Shown: positions 45,408 to 55,932 of the stretch, piece by piece | How positions within the stretch are numbered: the first letter of the stretch is position 1 | Layout: each line of letters begins with the position of its first letter | DNA from: a virus | Length of the DNA: 64,000 bases | Direction: 5' to 3' (one strand) | Virus record (IMG/VR): IMGVR_UViG_3300032268_001383 | Span: 1 to 64,000 of that record | The notes under the pieces: generated by a model | What the model saw: only the letters and a program-made list of their open reading frames with translations | Told to the model about the DNA's origin: nothing | The model's database searches: none | Program-made: the position numbers and the translations under genes

Positions 45408-46127
45408 ATGGATTTCAATAAAGATTATTATAGTATTTTGGGGGTATCTAAAGAGAGTGATGCAAACCAAATAAAAAAAATTTTTTATAAACTTTCTTTC
45501 ACTCACCACCCAGACAAAGGTGGTGATGCTGTAATATTCAATCAGATTACAGAGGCTTATAATATTCTAACATCCGAAGAAAGAGGTACATATGACAAGA
45601 GAAGTAAATGGGGTGCAAATTATGATGAATCACTCGAATTACTTGATTATGAATTCAATAATAGTGCAAAGGGTTGGAATGAATCAAAATTTGAAGAATG
45701 GAAAAAAGACAATCAACTCAATATTATTGTATATGTTGATGATAATTTTCGAGGTGATGTTGAATATGAAAGATGGGTTGCTTGTAAATCTTGTGGTGGT
45801 GAAGGCAGAGATACTAAATCAAAGATCCAGATTAGGGATGAATTTGGGAACCTATTAAAAGTATTTGATGGTGAAGATGGGTGTGATTTCTGTGAGGGAA
45901 GTGGAAAATCATGGAATGGTCAAGATTGTTACTTCTGTGGCGGCAAGGGAATGGTTGGACTAGTCGAATGTGGAACTTGTAAAGGGGAAAAAAGAGTTTT
46001 GGGTAAACAAAAACTCACCGGAATAAAATTTAGTACTGATGAAAGTAGCCACAAAGTAGAAGCGATGGGACATGCTTCTAAATGGGAAAGGGGAAGATTT
46101 GGTCATCTTTGGATAGTAAAAAAATGA
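45408..46127 (+). CDS. DnaJ-like protein with zinc fingers
   Basis: A 239-residue J-protein. The start at 45408 gives MDFNKDYYSILGVSKESDAN; a TTG at 45372 would extend into the S21 gene. The J-domain carries HPD (34-36). Residues about 125-205 hold four C-x-x-C-x-G-x-G-type knuckles (CKSCGGEG, CDFCEGSG, CYFCGGKG, CGTCKGEK), the DnaJ zinc domain. The C-terminal substrate region is very short. It would direct host DnaK to phage substrates. It is co-transcribed with S21. Confidence 0.85.
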   Translation: MDFNKDYYSILGVSKESDANQIKKIFYKLSFTHHPDKGGDAVIFNQITEAYNILTSEERGTYDKRSKWGANYDESLELLDYEFNNSAKGWNESKFEEWKKDNQLNIIVYVDDNFRGDVEYERWVACKSCGGEGRDTKSKIQIRDEFGNLLKVFDGEDGCDFCEGSGKSWNGQDCYFCGGKGMVGLVECGTCKGEKRVLGKQKLTGIKFSTDESSHKVEAMGHASKWERGRFGHLWIVKK

Positions 46128-49100
46128 TTAGTTAGCAGATGTCACCACATTACTGTTTCCCGGTGGTATATTAATTGTTCCACTAACGCCACCTACTGAG
46201 ATAACCGTGTAACTGGTTTGATTATTTACCGTCTCTGAATCAATTGTAAGATTAACATTACCGATGAAGTCAAAGTTTGCATCTGAGTAGTCTATAAAAG
46301 GTGCCTGAGCTGACCAAGGTGTTTGAATTCTTGCATCAATAAGGAAATCTCTTCCATAAATTGTTTCAACCTTTTTATCTTGATAATAATTAAAAAATGG
46401 TACCATATCAACTTCATAAAAAGAGATATTATTAAAAAGTATATCAATTGAATTGTTAATCACCGGTTGCGGGAAGTTAACTGGCAATGGTGGTGTTCCG
46501 GTTTCTGTTAAACTCGAAAATACTTCTATATTCAAATCCAAATTTTTCTTATTAAAGAAGAATTGTCTTTGTGTTAGAGATGGATTTGCCAATTCACTAT
46601 AAAATAACTCATAATTGTTGAAATTTGGTACAAGATTAAAATTAGCGCCCCTACCATGAGTATAGACAGGTGTGGTCGGTGTAGACCAAGTGCCAGGTTT
46701 TATATCAAGTCTATGCAAATTAACCTCAGTTAAATAATATCTATTTCTAATAGTCTCAATATTATCATTATTTAAGACTACTCTTGCGAATCTAAAGTGA
46801 ATTTTAGTATTTGGTGTCCATATTTGTATTATAGCCGATCCAAAAGCCGTTGAGGTTTTAAGTCTGAGTCTATTTGCAGTTAGTGAGTCACCACTTGTAT
46901 TAGAATTTATATTGGAATCTATCTGTACTGGATTCAGTGTAGAAATATTGAGTAATTGTCCAACTGCAACAGAAGAAGTAATTGAGAATGTTGACGAAAA
47001 ATCATTTACGTACCAACCATTATTATTGAAATTTGTTAGATCGAGTCCATATCCAATATTGTTGCTGAATGGTTCTGTAAAATTACCCCCATTAGGTATG
47101 AAATTTTGATATATTTTGAATTTTGTACCTAATTTATAAGTGAAGTTTCTGTTGTTGTAATCCCTAAATATTGAAGAACTCTCTAAAATATCATCTGTAG
47201 TACCACCTTGTAATAATATAGGATCATCCCCAGAATAAATCCCGTCATATGATTGTAATATAGTATCTTCAGTCACAGAATATGTAAATATACTGGTGGC
47301 TATAGTAGGTGGATAATTATTCAATTTAAATAAGACGGATTCTTCATTTATAGTGGTTTTAGTTTTTTCAACATAATTTACATCTATCCAAGATTGCCAC
47401 TTGGGTAATCCGGATGTTGCGTCAACACTATTGTTGTCTATAAAAGTAAAATTCTGAACCAATCCAGTGTTATAACTACTGACTAGTGGAATCTGTGATT
47501 TTCTTGATATAAATCTACCACCATCGAATTTACCATCAATCCAATGCGTATTACCTATTGTTCCGATTCGTGGATAGCTTTTGAATAAGCCGTTATTCCA
47601 TACTCCTCTGAATGAACCATTTAAGAAAGCACCTGATAACCAAATGTTTTTAGTAAGGTATATAAGGTGATTCTCAGAGTCTCTTTCAACACGCATCACT
47701 GGAAAGTTTGTTACCAACTCAACAACTACTGTATTGAATGTCAAATCTATTTCGGATATTGTGAAATAATCTTTGATTAATTTTCTATTCTCATTAATAT
47801 CGATAGCAACTAAATTACCAATCGAAATTTTATCACCTACATTCAATCCTTGAAGTGTATCAATTGATTGAAGTGTTACTAACCAACTAATTGGACTTAT
47901 TTGATATGTGCCTTTTCCAGCATAAGGTGTTACACCATTCAATCCAACTACATTGGAAAATTTATAATAATCTTCTTCCCCTAACATTGAATTACTTCTA
48001 AAACCGTTATTCCAAATTCCATTTTCCCAGATACCAGATTTGAATATGCCGTTTCCAATGTTAATACTAACCAAATTACCGTCTTTTGAAGCAGCCAAAA
48101 CTGTTAAGTTTGGATCATTTGGTAGCACAACTCTATCATTAACAAAAATTATCGAGTTTGATATTATTGCGTTATTATAAAGTGGATGGTATTCAAATAC
48201 TCTTTCAACAATACTTAGATAAAGAACTCTAAGTTTCCCACCTCTTCCCTTTTTGATATAAAATCTGGTATCGTCTGGTGTTATAATTGGATTTCCTGTA
48301 GTATAAATAAAAGTTATATCATGTTGGAAAGGGAAATAGAATATATTATTACCCACCTGTTGTGAAATACTTGGGAGCGTTAATTTTATTTCATCCTTAT
48401 TGCCTATCTTTACAAATACATCTACCTTCTCTTTACCTTCAACAGTTAACTGCAAACTCAAAATATAAGTTTTATCAGGTTGTGAAAATACTTCTAAGTT
48501 AGGAGTCAATCCATTTATACAAGCAAAAAGTCTATTGCTTTCAGGTTCTTCCCTGTTTGGTTGTGGTGTAACGGTTTGTGTGTATACATGGCCGTTTGTA
48601 ATAATCTGACCACCACTCAATGAAAAAGTAGTACCGTGAACCCATCTTGCACTATTATATATCACGGGGTTAATAGAACCCGAGGTGTTTAAACCAAGTG
48701 GATTAGATATTGAGTTATTATTATTTAGTGTCTCTTCGTAGAAATATTGTTCGTTATTCCCAGAGTAAACACTGCTAGTCGAAAAGTTCAAACTATTTAT
48801 ATTCGGATCAGTTAAAATGACATAAGCTACTGAAGCTGAAAAGGCATTATTTACATATATTTTGTTATTGTTTCCTAAATTTATAGCAACATTCAAAATT
48901 ATATCTCTACTTCTACCAGGTTTCAATTCAAGTGGAGTGAGTGTTGTATCAATATCAGAATATCCAAATGGTGCACCATTCCAATTTCCGTTTCTCCACA
49001 AACCATCTAACCATATAATATTGTCTGCAAATCCGTAATTCCAAACTCCTTCTCTCCATAGTGCACCAGACATATAACCCCTATTGAATGTTCCAGACTT

Positions 49101-52100
49101 CCATTCTGAAATATAAAATGAGGCAGTACCAAGTGTGGAATCAAAGTTCCCACCATGCCATACACAAGATTGTGTAGTTGCAAAAGATGAGGAGTTTGTA
49201 CCACTGAAGCTTCTATCAACATAAGCATTGAAAATCGACGAATCGAATGTACCATTATAGAAATTACCACTTAGCCATACCGAATTTTCGAATATTGCGT
49301 TTTTGTGACTAAATGTACCTGACATCCAGAGCACATTCGAGAATTTTACTGAATTATCAATACTAACCTCTTCTACTTTTCTAACAGGTTCAGTTATTAC
49401 TCTTTCTTCTGTCTTAATATTTTTTGGATTATCTGAAACATCACCACTTATCCACAAACCAAAATAGTCATTTCTAAATGAATCGGCAAAATTGTATTCT
49501 CCCATATTGGAAACGTTGGAATTATAGATTGAACTTCCACTGCCACTTCCAAAAAATTCACCCTTTGTGAATAGACCACTATACCACATTCTACCTTGGA
49601 AATTACCACCCTTGAATTCACCAGTATACCAAACCGAATTCGTTAATGTTGAACCATTACCAAACTCTCCACCTAAAAATTTCCCATCTTCCCAACCATA
49701 ATGTATAGAATAGGTTGATGAGTTAGTAGGAGATGAATATGTCATACCATAATAAGAATGAAATTTCCCTTTGGTAAATTTACCATTTTTCCAACGAGCC
49801 AAACCAGTAAATTTACCATTATTAAAATCACCTGAATACCAAATAGATTCATTTGTTGTGTTAGATCCAAAACTCGTGAATTCACCGTTATTAAATTTCC
49901 CACCATACCAATAAACTGATGAGGAACCACCAATAATAGCGTTTTCAACAATTCCATCGTTCCAAATTGTTTGTGTTCCACTTATAGTCAGTGGACTGTA
50001 GTATGACATTTTTGTGTCTAAATATCTCAAATTTGAGCTACCTAGGATACCATTGTTCCAAATACCTGAATACCAATCCGAATTATAGAATCTACCATTA
50101 CTGAAAGTTCCATTGGCCCAAACTGAATTATAGAATTCACCACCGTCAAAATTTCCAAGTAACCAATTTCTATATAATTGTGTTGTATTATCATAATCTT
50201 GTCTAGTTGGGTTAACATCCTTACTGTTTATGAAACTTCCATTCAGGAATCTACCACTCTGCCAATATCCTGAATTGAATATTCCATTTTTGAAGGTAGC
50301 TCCATTCCAAATTGAATTCAAAATTATACCAGAATTCCAAATATCATTGACAAAGTGTGATTTGAAAATATATCCGGAATTTATCTGATTTAGTGTATTC
50401 TTGAAAATAATATTTATTAATCTGAGTCTTTCAACATTAATCGGATCGATATTTTTATCTAAATTATTAAAATTGGTGTTCTTTATAACGTTATTTTTCA
50501 AAGAAGTATTAACAAAAAGACCTGAATTAATTGTTGAATTTTCAATTCTAAACTTATGTATTGATGAATAATTATTATTATCAGCACCTGTAGTCCTAAA
50601 AATATCAAAGATTGAATTAGAGAAAGTCAGACCATCGATACTCGATAGTGTAATTTCTTTTATGTTCGATATTACATTAATAGAATTAACTCTGTATTTA
50701 CCATCTATTGACTTGATAGTTGTACCGATTATCTGTTCTATTGAATTTATCCAAACAATATCTCCAACAAATAAATCTTCACCTGGTATATTGATATCTC
50801 TATTCATTGGATTTAATGGAAGACTTACATTAATTGTATCTGGTGTGAATGATTCAATTGAGAGTATGTTTGATGGTGATAATCTGATTCTATGATGTCG
50901 ATAATTGATATTATTACCACTAATCCAGTTTGAGTTTACTAAATACCCATTCTTATAATCGAGATTACTCAAGGAAGATTTAGAAAATAGTAAATCAATT
51001 TGATTCGGTAGGATCGGACTAAGGCAATATTCTATACCAGTATTGTAAGGTGGTGTATTTACAAGTGTTATGGTGTTTTCCCAAAATGCTAGTGCAGAAG
51101 TATCAATATCAATTGAAGAGTAATCACTATTTTGAAGAGAAAAATTAGTCTGATATCCAGATAAAGTTTGCCTCACAATTGACTTAACCTTGTTGTCATT
51201 CTTGTTTTTAACACTAACAATTATTTTTCTTCTACTCAAATCACTATTTGAATAAATATCAAAAATAAACTTGTTTTCAATAGGAAGTTTTATTCTCTGA
51301 TCATTCGATAAACTAGTTAAAAATAAATTTTTATTTAATTTTGTTAGATAAAAAGCATCCCCACTTTGGATTTTCTGAGAGTCTGCATCTGAAATGTATA
51401 ATTTTAGTATACCTCTAACAGATAAGGTAGTCAAATCAGTGTTATATGACCATAGATCAGCCCCTATCACATTAATACCTTCTTCGTCATTTACTTGGGA
51501 TTTTTCACCAACAGAATAAACTACTTGAGAATTAACTATATTTGAATTCACAATGTGTGAGTTGTTGACATAACTCGTGTTTAGAGTTGCTCTTTCAGTT
51601 TCTACTGCATCTATATCACATTTTTTAAATAATCCAGAAATTTTTAAATCATAACTAAAAGTTTGTCCTAAATAAACGTCTAAGGCTGAAACTGTCGATC
51701 CTATGCCTAAATTACAATTCTCGAAATTTCCATTTTTTATATCACCTCTTATAATACTTGAATCTTCTACTAAATTGAATCCAAATCCTCTATTATTTGA
51801 AAAGTCAATAGTTTGAATAGGTGAATTAGTGGACGTTTTATCTAATGTAGAAAAGAAGAATTTCTCACCTGCTGCAGATTTAGATTCCATGGTGCCAGAA
51901 TTCCAATTGGAGTTCATAAAAATACCCGAATTCCAAGTTGCGTTGTTCCAATTATTCTTTCTTTCAAAGCTACCAAAAACACCATCCTTATGATTTCCAC
52001 CAAAGTTACCATATCTAAAATTTAATCTTGAAATGAATGGTTTTTTATATCTAATATCTAAGTTCCAAATACCATCAAGATGTGTATAGGTATTTCTCTG

Positions 52101-52892
52101 TTTGAATTCTATAGACCCAATTATAAAGTTTTCACCATTTATGTAGAGTTTGCTTTCAACTGTTGCATAATTTTGATTAACCAATCTTAATTTATTATCT
52201 AGTACCAATTGAGTTATGTTTACCCAAGTAGGTGTACTTGACGAGTCGTCTCTTAAATAAAAACCAGAACTGCTTACACCGCTATTCAGATTGAGTGGGT
52301 CTGATGATGCCAAAAACTGTCTTGAGCAATAAATTATACTATCAGAAAAAAGTACAGCTGTTGTTGTGAGTGTAGAACCTAAATTATATAACTTACCAGA
52401 AAATTTTGAAATAGTACCAAGAGTAGCAAATGGAGTTATAGATGTGTTAAGATTGTTAAAAGTTATTCCAAGATGATTAATTTTAATGCTATTAATATAA
52501 TCAAATTCTCTTTGTGTTTCAACATGATTAACTTTAATAGAATTAGTGACATCATCTCCGAAATATGGAAGTTCACCTGTAAATTCTAAATCCAAAATTA
52601 ATCTACATCCATCACAAGCTAAAACTCTATACCCATCCGTAAACTTACTGTATTTATCTCGTGATATAAATAAATCAGAATCATAATTTCCATTTACGAT
52701 AAAGATTCTATCACCAACATTAAAGTTTGTACTAGATTCAGTATAAAAAACTGTTTTTTTAGAACCAGAGATTTCAATAGATTCTACATAATTCAAGAGT
52801 ATAGAACTATAGAATTTATTAGAAACTGTCGTTTTCTGAAATGTTATATTTTCCTCAAGTGGATTTAAGCTTGTTACAACTGGAATTGCCAT
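46128..52892 (-). CDS. Giant virion protein with aromatic-centred pentapeptide repeats
   Basis: A 2254-residue protein. Several hundred residues in the middle (about 290-340, 800-1330 and 1650-1780) repeat a five-residue unit of the form G-x-[WF]-x-[NSG] (GTFSN, GRFYN, SDWYS, GIWNN). This spacing is that of right-handed quadrilateral beta-helices (pentapeptide repeat proteins), but with Trp/Phe in the centre instead of Leu. The ends are normal beta-rich domains. The gene has a promoter box and stands alone. Its size, composition and likeness to the giant proteins at 17-24.5 kb suggest a virion filament or adhesion protein. Confidence 0.65.
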   Translation of the reverse strand: MAIPVVTSLNPLEENITFQKTTVSNKFYSSILLNYVESIEISGSKKTVFYTESSTNFNVGDRIFIVNGNYDSDLFISRDKYSKFTDGYRVLACDGCRLILDLEFTGELPYFGDDVTNSIKVNHVETQREFDYINSIKINHLGITFNNLNTSITPFATLGTISKFSGKLYNLGSTLTTTAVLFSDSIIYCSRQFLASSDPLNLNSGVSSSGFYLRDDSSSTPTWVNITQLVLDNKLRLVNQNYATVESKLYINGENFIIGSIEFKQRNTYTHLDGIWNLDIRYKKPFISRLNFRYGNFGGNHKDGVFGSFERKNNWNNATWNSGIFMNSNWNSGTMESKSAAGEKFFFSTLDKTSTNSPIQTIDFSNNRGFGFNLVEDSSIIRGDIKNGNFENCNLGIGSTVSALDVYLGQTFSYDLKISGLFKKCDIDAVETERATLNTSYVNNSHIVNSNIVNSQVVYSVGEKSQVNDEEGINVIGADLWSYNTDLTTLSVRGILKLYISDADSQKIQSGDAFYLTKLNKNLFLTSLSNDQRIKLPIENKFIFDIYSNSDLSRRKIIVSVKNKNDNKVKSIVRQTLSGYQTNFSLQNSDYSSIDIDTSALAFWENTITLVNTPPYNTGIEYCLSPILPNQIDLLFSKSSLSNLDYKNGYLVNSNWISGNNINYRHHRIRLSPSNILSIESFTPDTINVSLPLNPMNRDINIPGEDLFVGDIVWINSIEQIIGTTIKSIDGKYRVNSINVISNIKEITLSSIDGLTFSNSIFDIFRTTGADNNNYSSIHKFRIENSTINSGLFVNTSLKNNVIKNTNFNNLDKNIDPINVERLRLINIIFKNTLNQINSGYIFKSHFVNDIWNSGIILNSIWNGATFKNGIFNSGYWQSGRFLNGSFINSKDVNPTRQDYDNTTQLYRNWLLGNFDGGEFYNSVWANGTFSNGRFYNSDWYSGIWNNGILGSSNLRYLDTKMSYYSPLTISGTQTIWNDGIVENAIIGGSSSVYWYGGKFNNGEFTSFGSNTTNESIWYSGDFNNGKFTGLARWKNGKFTKGKFHSYYGMTYSSPTNSSTYSIHYGWEDGKFLGGEFGNGSTLTNSVWYTGEFKGGNFQGRMWYSGLFTKGEFFGSGSGSSIYNSNVSNMGEYNFADSFRNDYFGLWISGDVSDNPKNIKTEERVITEPVRKVEEVSIDNSVKFSNVLWMSGTFSHKNAIFENSVWLSGNFYNGTFDSSIFNAYVDRSFSGTNSSSFATTQSCVWHGGNFDSTLGTASFYISEWKSGTFNRGYMSGALWREGVWNYGFADNIIWLDGLWRNGNWNGAPFGYSDIDTTLTPLELKPGRSRDIILNVAINLGNNNKIYVNNAFSASVAYVILTDPNINSLNFSTSSVYSGNNEQYFYEETLNNNNSISNPLGLNTSGSINPVIYNSARWVHGTTFSLSGGQIITNGHVYTQTVTPQPNREEPESNRLFACINGLTPNLEVFSQPDKTYILSLQLTVEGKEKVDVFVKIGNKDEIKLTLPSISQQVGNNIFYFPFQHDITFIYTTGNPIITPDDTRFYIKKGRGGKLRVLYLSIVERVFEYHPLYNNAIISNSIIFVNDRVVLPNDPNLTVLAASKDGNLVSINIGNGIFKSGIWENGIWNNGFRSNSMLGEEDYYKFSNVVGLNGVTPYAGKGTYQISPISWLVTLQSIDTLQGLNVGDKISIGNLVAIDINENRKLIKDYFTISEIDLTFNTVVVELVTNFPVMRVERDSENHLIYLTKNIWLSGAFLNGSFRGVWNNGLFKSYPRIGTIGNTHWIDGKFDGGRFISRKSQIPLVSSYNTGLVQNFTFIDNNSVDATSGLPKWQSWIDVNYVEKTKTTINEESVLFKLNNYPPTIATSIFTYSVTEDTILQSYDGIYSGDDPILLQGGTTDDILESSSIFRDYNNRNFTYKLGTKFKIYQNFIPNGGNFTEPFSNNIGYGLDLTNFNNNGWYVNDFSSTFSITSSVAVGQLLNISTLNPVQIDSNINSNTSGDSLTANRLRLKTSTAFGSAIIQIWTPNTKIHFRFARVVLNNDNIETIRNRYYLTEVNLHRLDIKPGTWSTPTTPVYTHGRGANFNLVPNFNNYELFYSELANPSLTQRQFFFNKKNLDLNIEVFSSLTETGTPPLPVNFPQPVINNSIDILFNNISFYEVDMVPFFNYYQDKKVETIYGRDFLIDARIQTPWSAQAPFIDYSDANFDFIGNVNLTIDSETVNNQTSYTVISVGGVSGTINIPPGNSNVVTSAN

Positions 52893-52913
52893 CTAAAACT
52901 AATTCAATATTTT

Positions 52914-52927
52914 AAATATATATTAAA
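52914..52927 (-). promoter_or_regulatory. Candidate phage promoter box for the giant virion gene
   Basis: Minus strand TTTAATATATATTT, 21 nt upstream of the ATG at 52892. Confidence 0.5.
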
Positions 52928-52968
52928 TTGCTAAATGGATCTATTGAAATGAATTAATAAAATTTAAT

Positions 52969-53694
52969 ATGTTTATACCCTACTTAGGATCGAAATTTAA
53001 ATTTGCTGATTTTATAATATCGAATTTTCCAAAAAATTTTGGAACTTACGTTGAACCATTTGGTGGTGCATTTTCTATTTTTTTCGAATTGGAGTATAAT
53101 ATTAACACAAAATATATTTATAATGATGTAAATATTTATAATTACCTTCTTTTAAAATTCTTAAATGATGTACAATTTCTAAATTCTCTAAAAAAATTAG
53201 AGGTTAATAGAGATGTTTTTAAAGTGATTCAAAGAGATTTCAAGAATAATAATTGGTCGGATTTTGATAAAGCTACCAACTGGTTAATTCTGCTTCTTTG
53301 TACTCAAACTCAATTCGATATATTGTCATCTGATTATAAAGGAAACTTCAATTTCGAAGCTTTCAAACTTAAACTACCCCATTATCAAGAAAAAATGAAA
53401 AAAATAAGTAGTTACCACAATATAGATTACTTGGAAATAATAGATGTATATGATAGTCCTGATACATTCTTTTATTTAGATCCGCCTTACAAAAATTTAG
53501 AATCCTATTATCTAAATCATAATTTCGGTGAAAATTCTCATTACGAATTATCACAAAAATTAAATAGTATTCAAGGTAAATTTGTTCTAAGCTATTATTA
53601 TTTTCCGGAAATGGAAGAATGGTATAAAGACTGTAGAATGATTAAGAAAAGAACTTTGATGGGCACAGAATATCTAATAATGAACTATCAGTAA
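52969..53694 (+). CDS. Dam-type (D12) adenine-N6 DNA methyltransferase
   Basis: A 241-residue D12-class methylase. Motif X/I region is YLGSKFKF and VEPFGGAFS (28-36), which binds S-adenosylmethionine; the catalytic motif IV is DPPY at about 171-174 (FYLDPPYKN). It would methylate adenine in a short site, protecting phage DNA from host restriction or affecting packaging. No partner endonuclease lies next to it. TTTAATATG overlaps its start. Confidence 0.9.
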   Translation: MFIPYLGSKFKFADFIISNFPKNFGTYVEPFGGAFSIFFELEYNINTKYIYNDVNIYNYLLLKFLNDVQFLNSLKKLEVNRDVFKVIQRDFKNNNWSDFDKATNWLILLLCTQTQFDILSSDYKGNFNFEAFKLKLPHYQEKMKKISSYHNIDYLEIIDVYDSPDTFFYLDPPYKNLESYYLNHNFGENSHYELSQKLNSIQGKFVLSYYYFPEMEEWYKDCRMIKKRTLMGTEYLIMNYQ

Positions 53695-53745
53695 TTATAA
53701 ATAATTACCTCACTACTTTCTTTCGTATTTTCATAAATTTATTTC

Positions 53746-54030
53746 TTAATATTGATTTCCTTTTATGAGTATAACTTTTTCACTTTTTGACCAACCAGCT
53801 GTGTCTGATAAACTATCTCCTCTTCCAGTACATCTACCAACAGTGGTCTCAACTATTTCCAAAATTTCAGATGGTTCCTCTGCAACATTTACAGCAACTT
53901 TTGTGTTTTCGTCGAATTTTTTCAAATAGTTAATCAATTGTCCAACAGTTGATAGAGGATTATCAAAGTACCCATCTAAATCCCATTCTTCCATTTCATT
54001 AAATTTTTTTAAGTTTGTCATTTTTTTCAT
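53746..54030 (-). CDS. Small leader-motif protein with common phage fold
   Basis: A 94-residue protein: MKKMTNLKKFNEM leader followed by TVGQLINYLKKFDENTKVAV...VILIKG, which looks like a widely found small phage/bacterial protein of the S-E-L-I-x-x-L-x-x-x-D pattern, function unknown. It ends a minus-strand run of leader-motif genes. Confidence 0.5.
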   Translation of the reverse strand: MKKMTNLKKFNEMEEWDLDGYFDNPLSTVGQLINYLKKFDENTKVAVNVAEEPSEILEIVETTVGRCTGRGDSLSDTAGWSKSEKVILIKGNQY

Positions 54031-54085
54031 ACTATTTTTTTATTTATATATATAAATATTTTCATATCAAAAATTATTTATAAGT

Positions 54086-54724
54086 TTATTCTTCATCATC
54101 ATATTCCTCTTCACCATCATCATCATCATCATATTCTTTCTGAATTTTGATTTCCTTTACATCATTAGTTATTTCTTTTACTAATCTTTCTAATGTTTTT
54201 TTGCCTTTAATTGCAACATTCCAATGTTTATCAATTAAATCATATATTATTTCTAATATATCTTCTTTAGTTGAATCATTTTTTAATTTAAAATACTTAT
54301 TTATATAAGTACTCCTAACTTCATCAATTGAGATAAGAGAAAATATCATTACACTTTTTAGATAATCAGTATAAGTGATATTTATTTCTAATCCCATAAC
54401 CAAATTTAAATACTTATCTAAAGTACATAATTTGATGGTTTTGTGTATTTCATCTGGTTCAAAATACTTTGAAGCACTAAGTCCAAATTGATCTACTCCA
54501 TTATATTTTTGTATAAATTCATCAAGTGTTTTACAATCTTTGTTGATAGTGAATCTATCGATTATAGCCTTAGAAACCTCTTCGATATACTCTGGTGAAG
54601 ATTTAAGAAGAAGTAAAGCCATCTTAATATCTGATGTATTATTAGTTAATATCATATCACAGATATTATTTGCTTGATTTGAGAAACTCTCATTAAACTT
54701 TTTAAATTTTAGTATTCTTTTCAT
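54086..54724 (-). CDS. Leader-motif protein with acidic tail
   Basis: A 212-residue helical protein with MKRILKFKKFNES leader. The C-terminal ~14 residues are D-D-D-D-D-G-E-E-E-Y-D-D-E-E, a highly acidic tail. No domain recognised. It starts 3 nt after the upstream gene. Confidence 0.55.
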   Translation of the reverse strand: MKRILKFKKFNESFSNQANNICDMILTNNTSDIKMALLLLKSSPEYIEEVSKAIIDRFTINKDCKTLDEFIQKYNGVDQFGLSASKYFEPDEIHKTIKLCTLDKYLNLVMGLEINITYTDYLKSVMIFSLISIDEVRSTYINKYFKLKNDSTKEDILEIIYDLIDKHWNVAIKGKKTLERLVKEITNDVKEIKIQKEYDDDDDGEEEYDDEE

Positions 54725-54727
54725 TTT

Positions 54728-55114
54728 TTAATTTAGTATTTCTTTTTTTAGAAACTCTAATAGTCCCATAAATTCATCACATTTGTATGTAGATTCATGA
54801 TAGTCACCATCATCATATGGTTCATATGAGTATAGAAAAACATAGTACCACTCATCATGATCTTTAAAAAAACGTAAATCAATATATAGATCACCTATAT
54901 CCAAATAAAATTCTTCTTCTTCAAATTCAGTAGTTGGAGATTTTCGGACTGAAACATCTTCAAATTTTTCTTGAATCATATCATTTATAATATCAATTTC
55001 CTCTTGGATGATGGGAACTATACCTTCTATTTTAGAACCATACACTTCATCAGACACAACTTGATAAAGTTCCGAATTATCCTCAAATAAATTATAATTT
55101 TTTATATATCTCAT
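54728..55114 (-). CDS. Small acidic leader-motif protein
   Basis: A 128-residue acidic protein starting MRYIKNYNLFEDN (shared leader). The rest is mixed strands with D/E/Y-rich loops; no family recognised. In the run of leader-motif genes at 53.7-56.8 kb. Confidence 0.55.
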   Translation of the reverse strand: MRYIKNYNLFEDNSELYQVVSDEVYGSKIEGIVPIIQEEIDIINDMIQEKFEDVSVRKSPTTEFEEEEFYLDIGDLYIDLRFFKDHDEWYYVFLYSYEPYDDGDYHESTYKCDEFMGLLEFLKKEILN

Positions 55115-55141
55115 TTATTATTTATATTCTTTTTTTAACTT

Positions 55142-55906
55142 TTACCAAAGTGTCATGTAGTATTCGGCTACCCAATTATGTATTCCATCGATAAGGCATT
55201 GCTCTAAACCAACAAAGTCAAAACATTTATAATAATATTCACTATGGTTAACATTCATAATAGCAAAATACCTATCATCATCATCCCTACAAAACGAAAA
55301 TTCAGAGTCCGACATTTGATTAAATATTAATTTTACAACCTCCCCAACTTTTGCTACCTTTATATCTAATAGTTGTTCAGGTATATCTAAATATTTCTTT
55401 TTACTCAATTCTTTTTTGAAAAAATTTAAAACATTTTCAATTTCATTTTGACGAATTGTCTCAAGTTCAGGGTCATATTTTTTTTCATCACTTTCATCTA
55501 CCGAACATTCTATTCCATCTTCTGAAAAAGTGATATTTTGTATTTCTTTCCAAAATTCTCTATCTTGTTCTACTGTTATAGTTTTGGAATCTGTACCAAA
55601 ATCATTTTTGCAAGTAAGAGTAATTTCATTAGTGCCCTGCTTTAGTTTAAGATAATTTGCAACGAAATTCGAATTCTTATCAAATCTGAAATCCATCAAT
55701 CCTCCAGGTTCAAATCTAAAGTTAGTAAATTCAACACCATTAACTTCTAAAGTTATGTTACTTGCATCATCAATGTTTGAAATCTTAGCCTGTATGGTAA
55801 TATTATGATGTTGGGTGAAAATTTCATCTGAGTTAGGGACAATAATTGATATTATTGGTAACTGTCCTGAATTTTCAAAAAGTTTAAAAGTTTTTAAATG
55901 TTTCAT
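55142..55906 (-). CDS. Leader-motif protein with an Ig-like domain
   Basis: A 254-residue protein: MKHLKTFKLFENS leader, then an Ig-like domain (about 17-110) with PIISIIVPNSDEIF, TLEVNGVEF and LKQGTNEITLTCKNDFGT, a pattern like bacterial Big/Glucodextranase-type domains. The C-terminal half is alpha/beta and unrecognised. Its start region is part of a 47-nt direct repeat shared with the next gene upstream (56826-56872). Confidence 0.6.
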   Translation of the reverse strand: MKHLKTFKLFENSGQLPIISIIVPNSDEIFTQHHNITIQAKISNIDDASNITLEVNGVEFTNFRFEPGGLMDFRFDKNSNFVANYLKLKQGTNEITLTCKNDFGTDSKTITVEQDREFWKEIQNITFSEDGIECSVDESDEKKYDPELETIRQNEIENVLNFFKKELSKKKYLDIPEQLLDIKVAKVGEVVKLIFNQMSDSEFSFCRDDDDRYFAIMNVNHSEYYYKCFDFVGLEQCLIDGIHNWVAEYYMTLW

Positions 55907-55932
55907 TTTGTATTACTTAAATTCTGTTTTAT
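55886..55932. repeat. 47-nt direct repeat, copy 1
   Basis: 44 of 47 bases match 56826-56872. It covers the leader codons and the bases upstream of the ATG of the Ig-like gene. Confidence 0.85.

Noticed and set aside
49007-49981. Extra frames inside the giant virion gene
   Set aside because: Same-strand shifted translations of the Trp/Gly pentapeptide repeats; no start signal.
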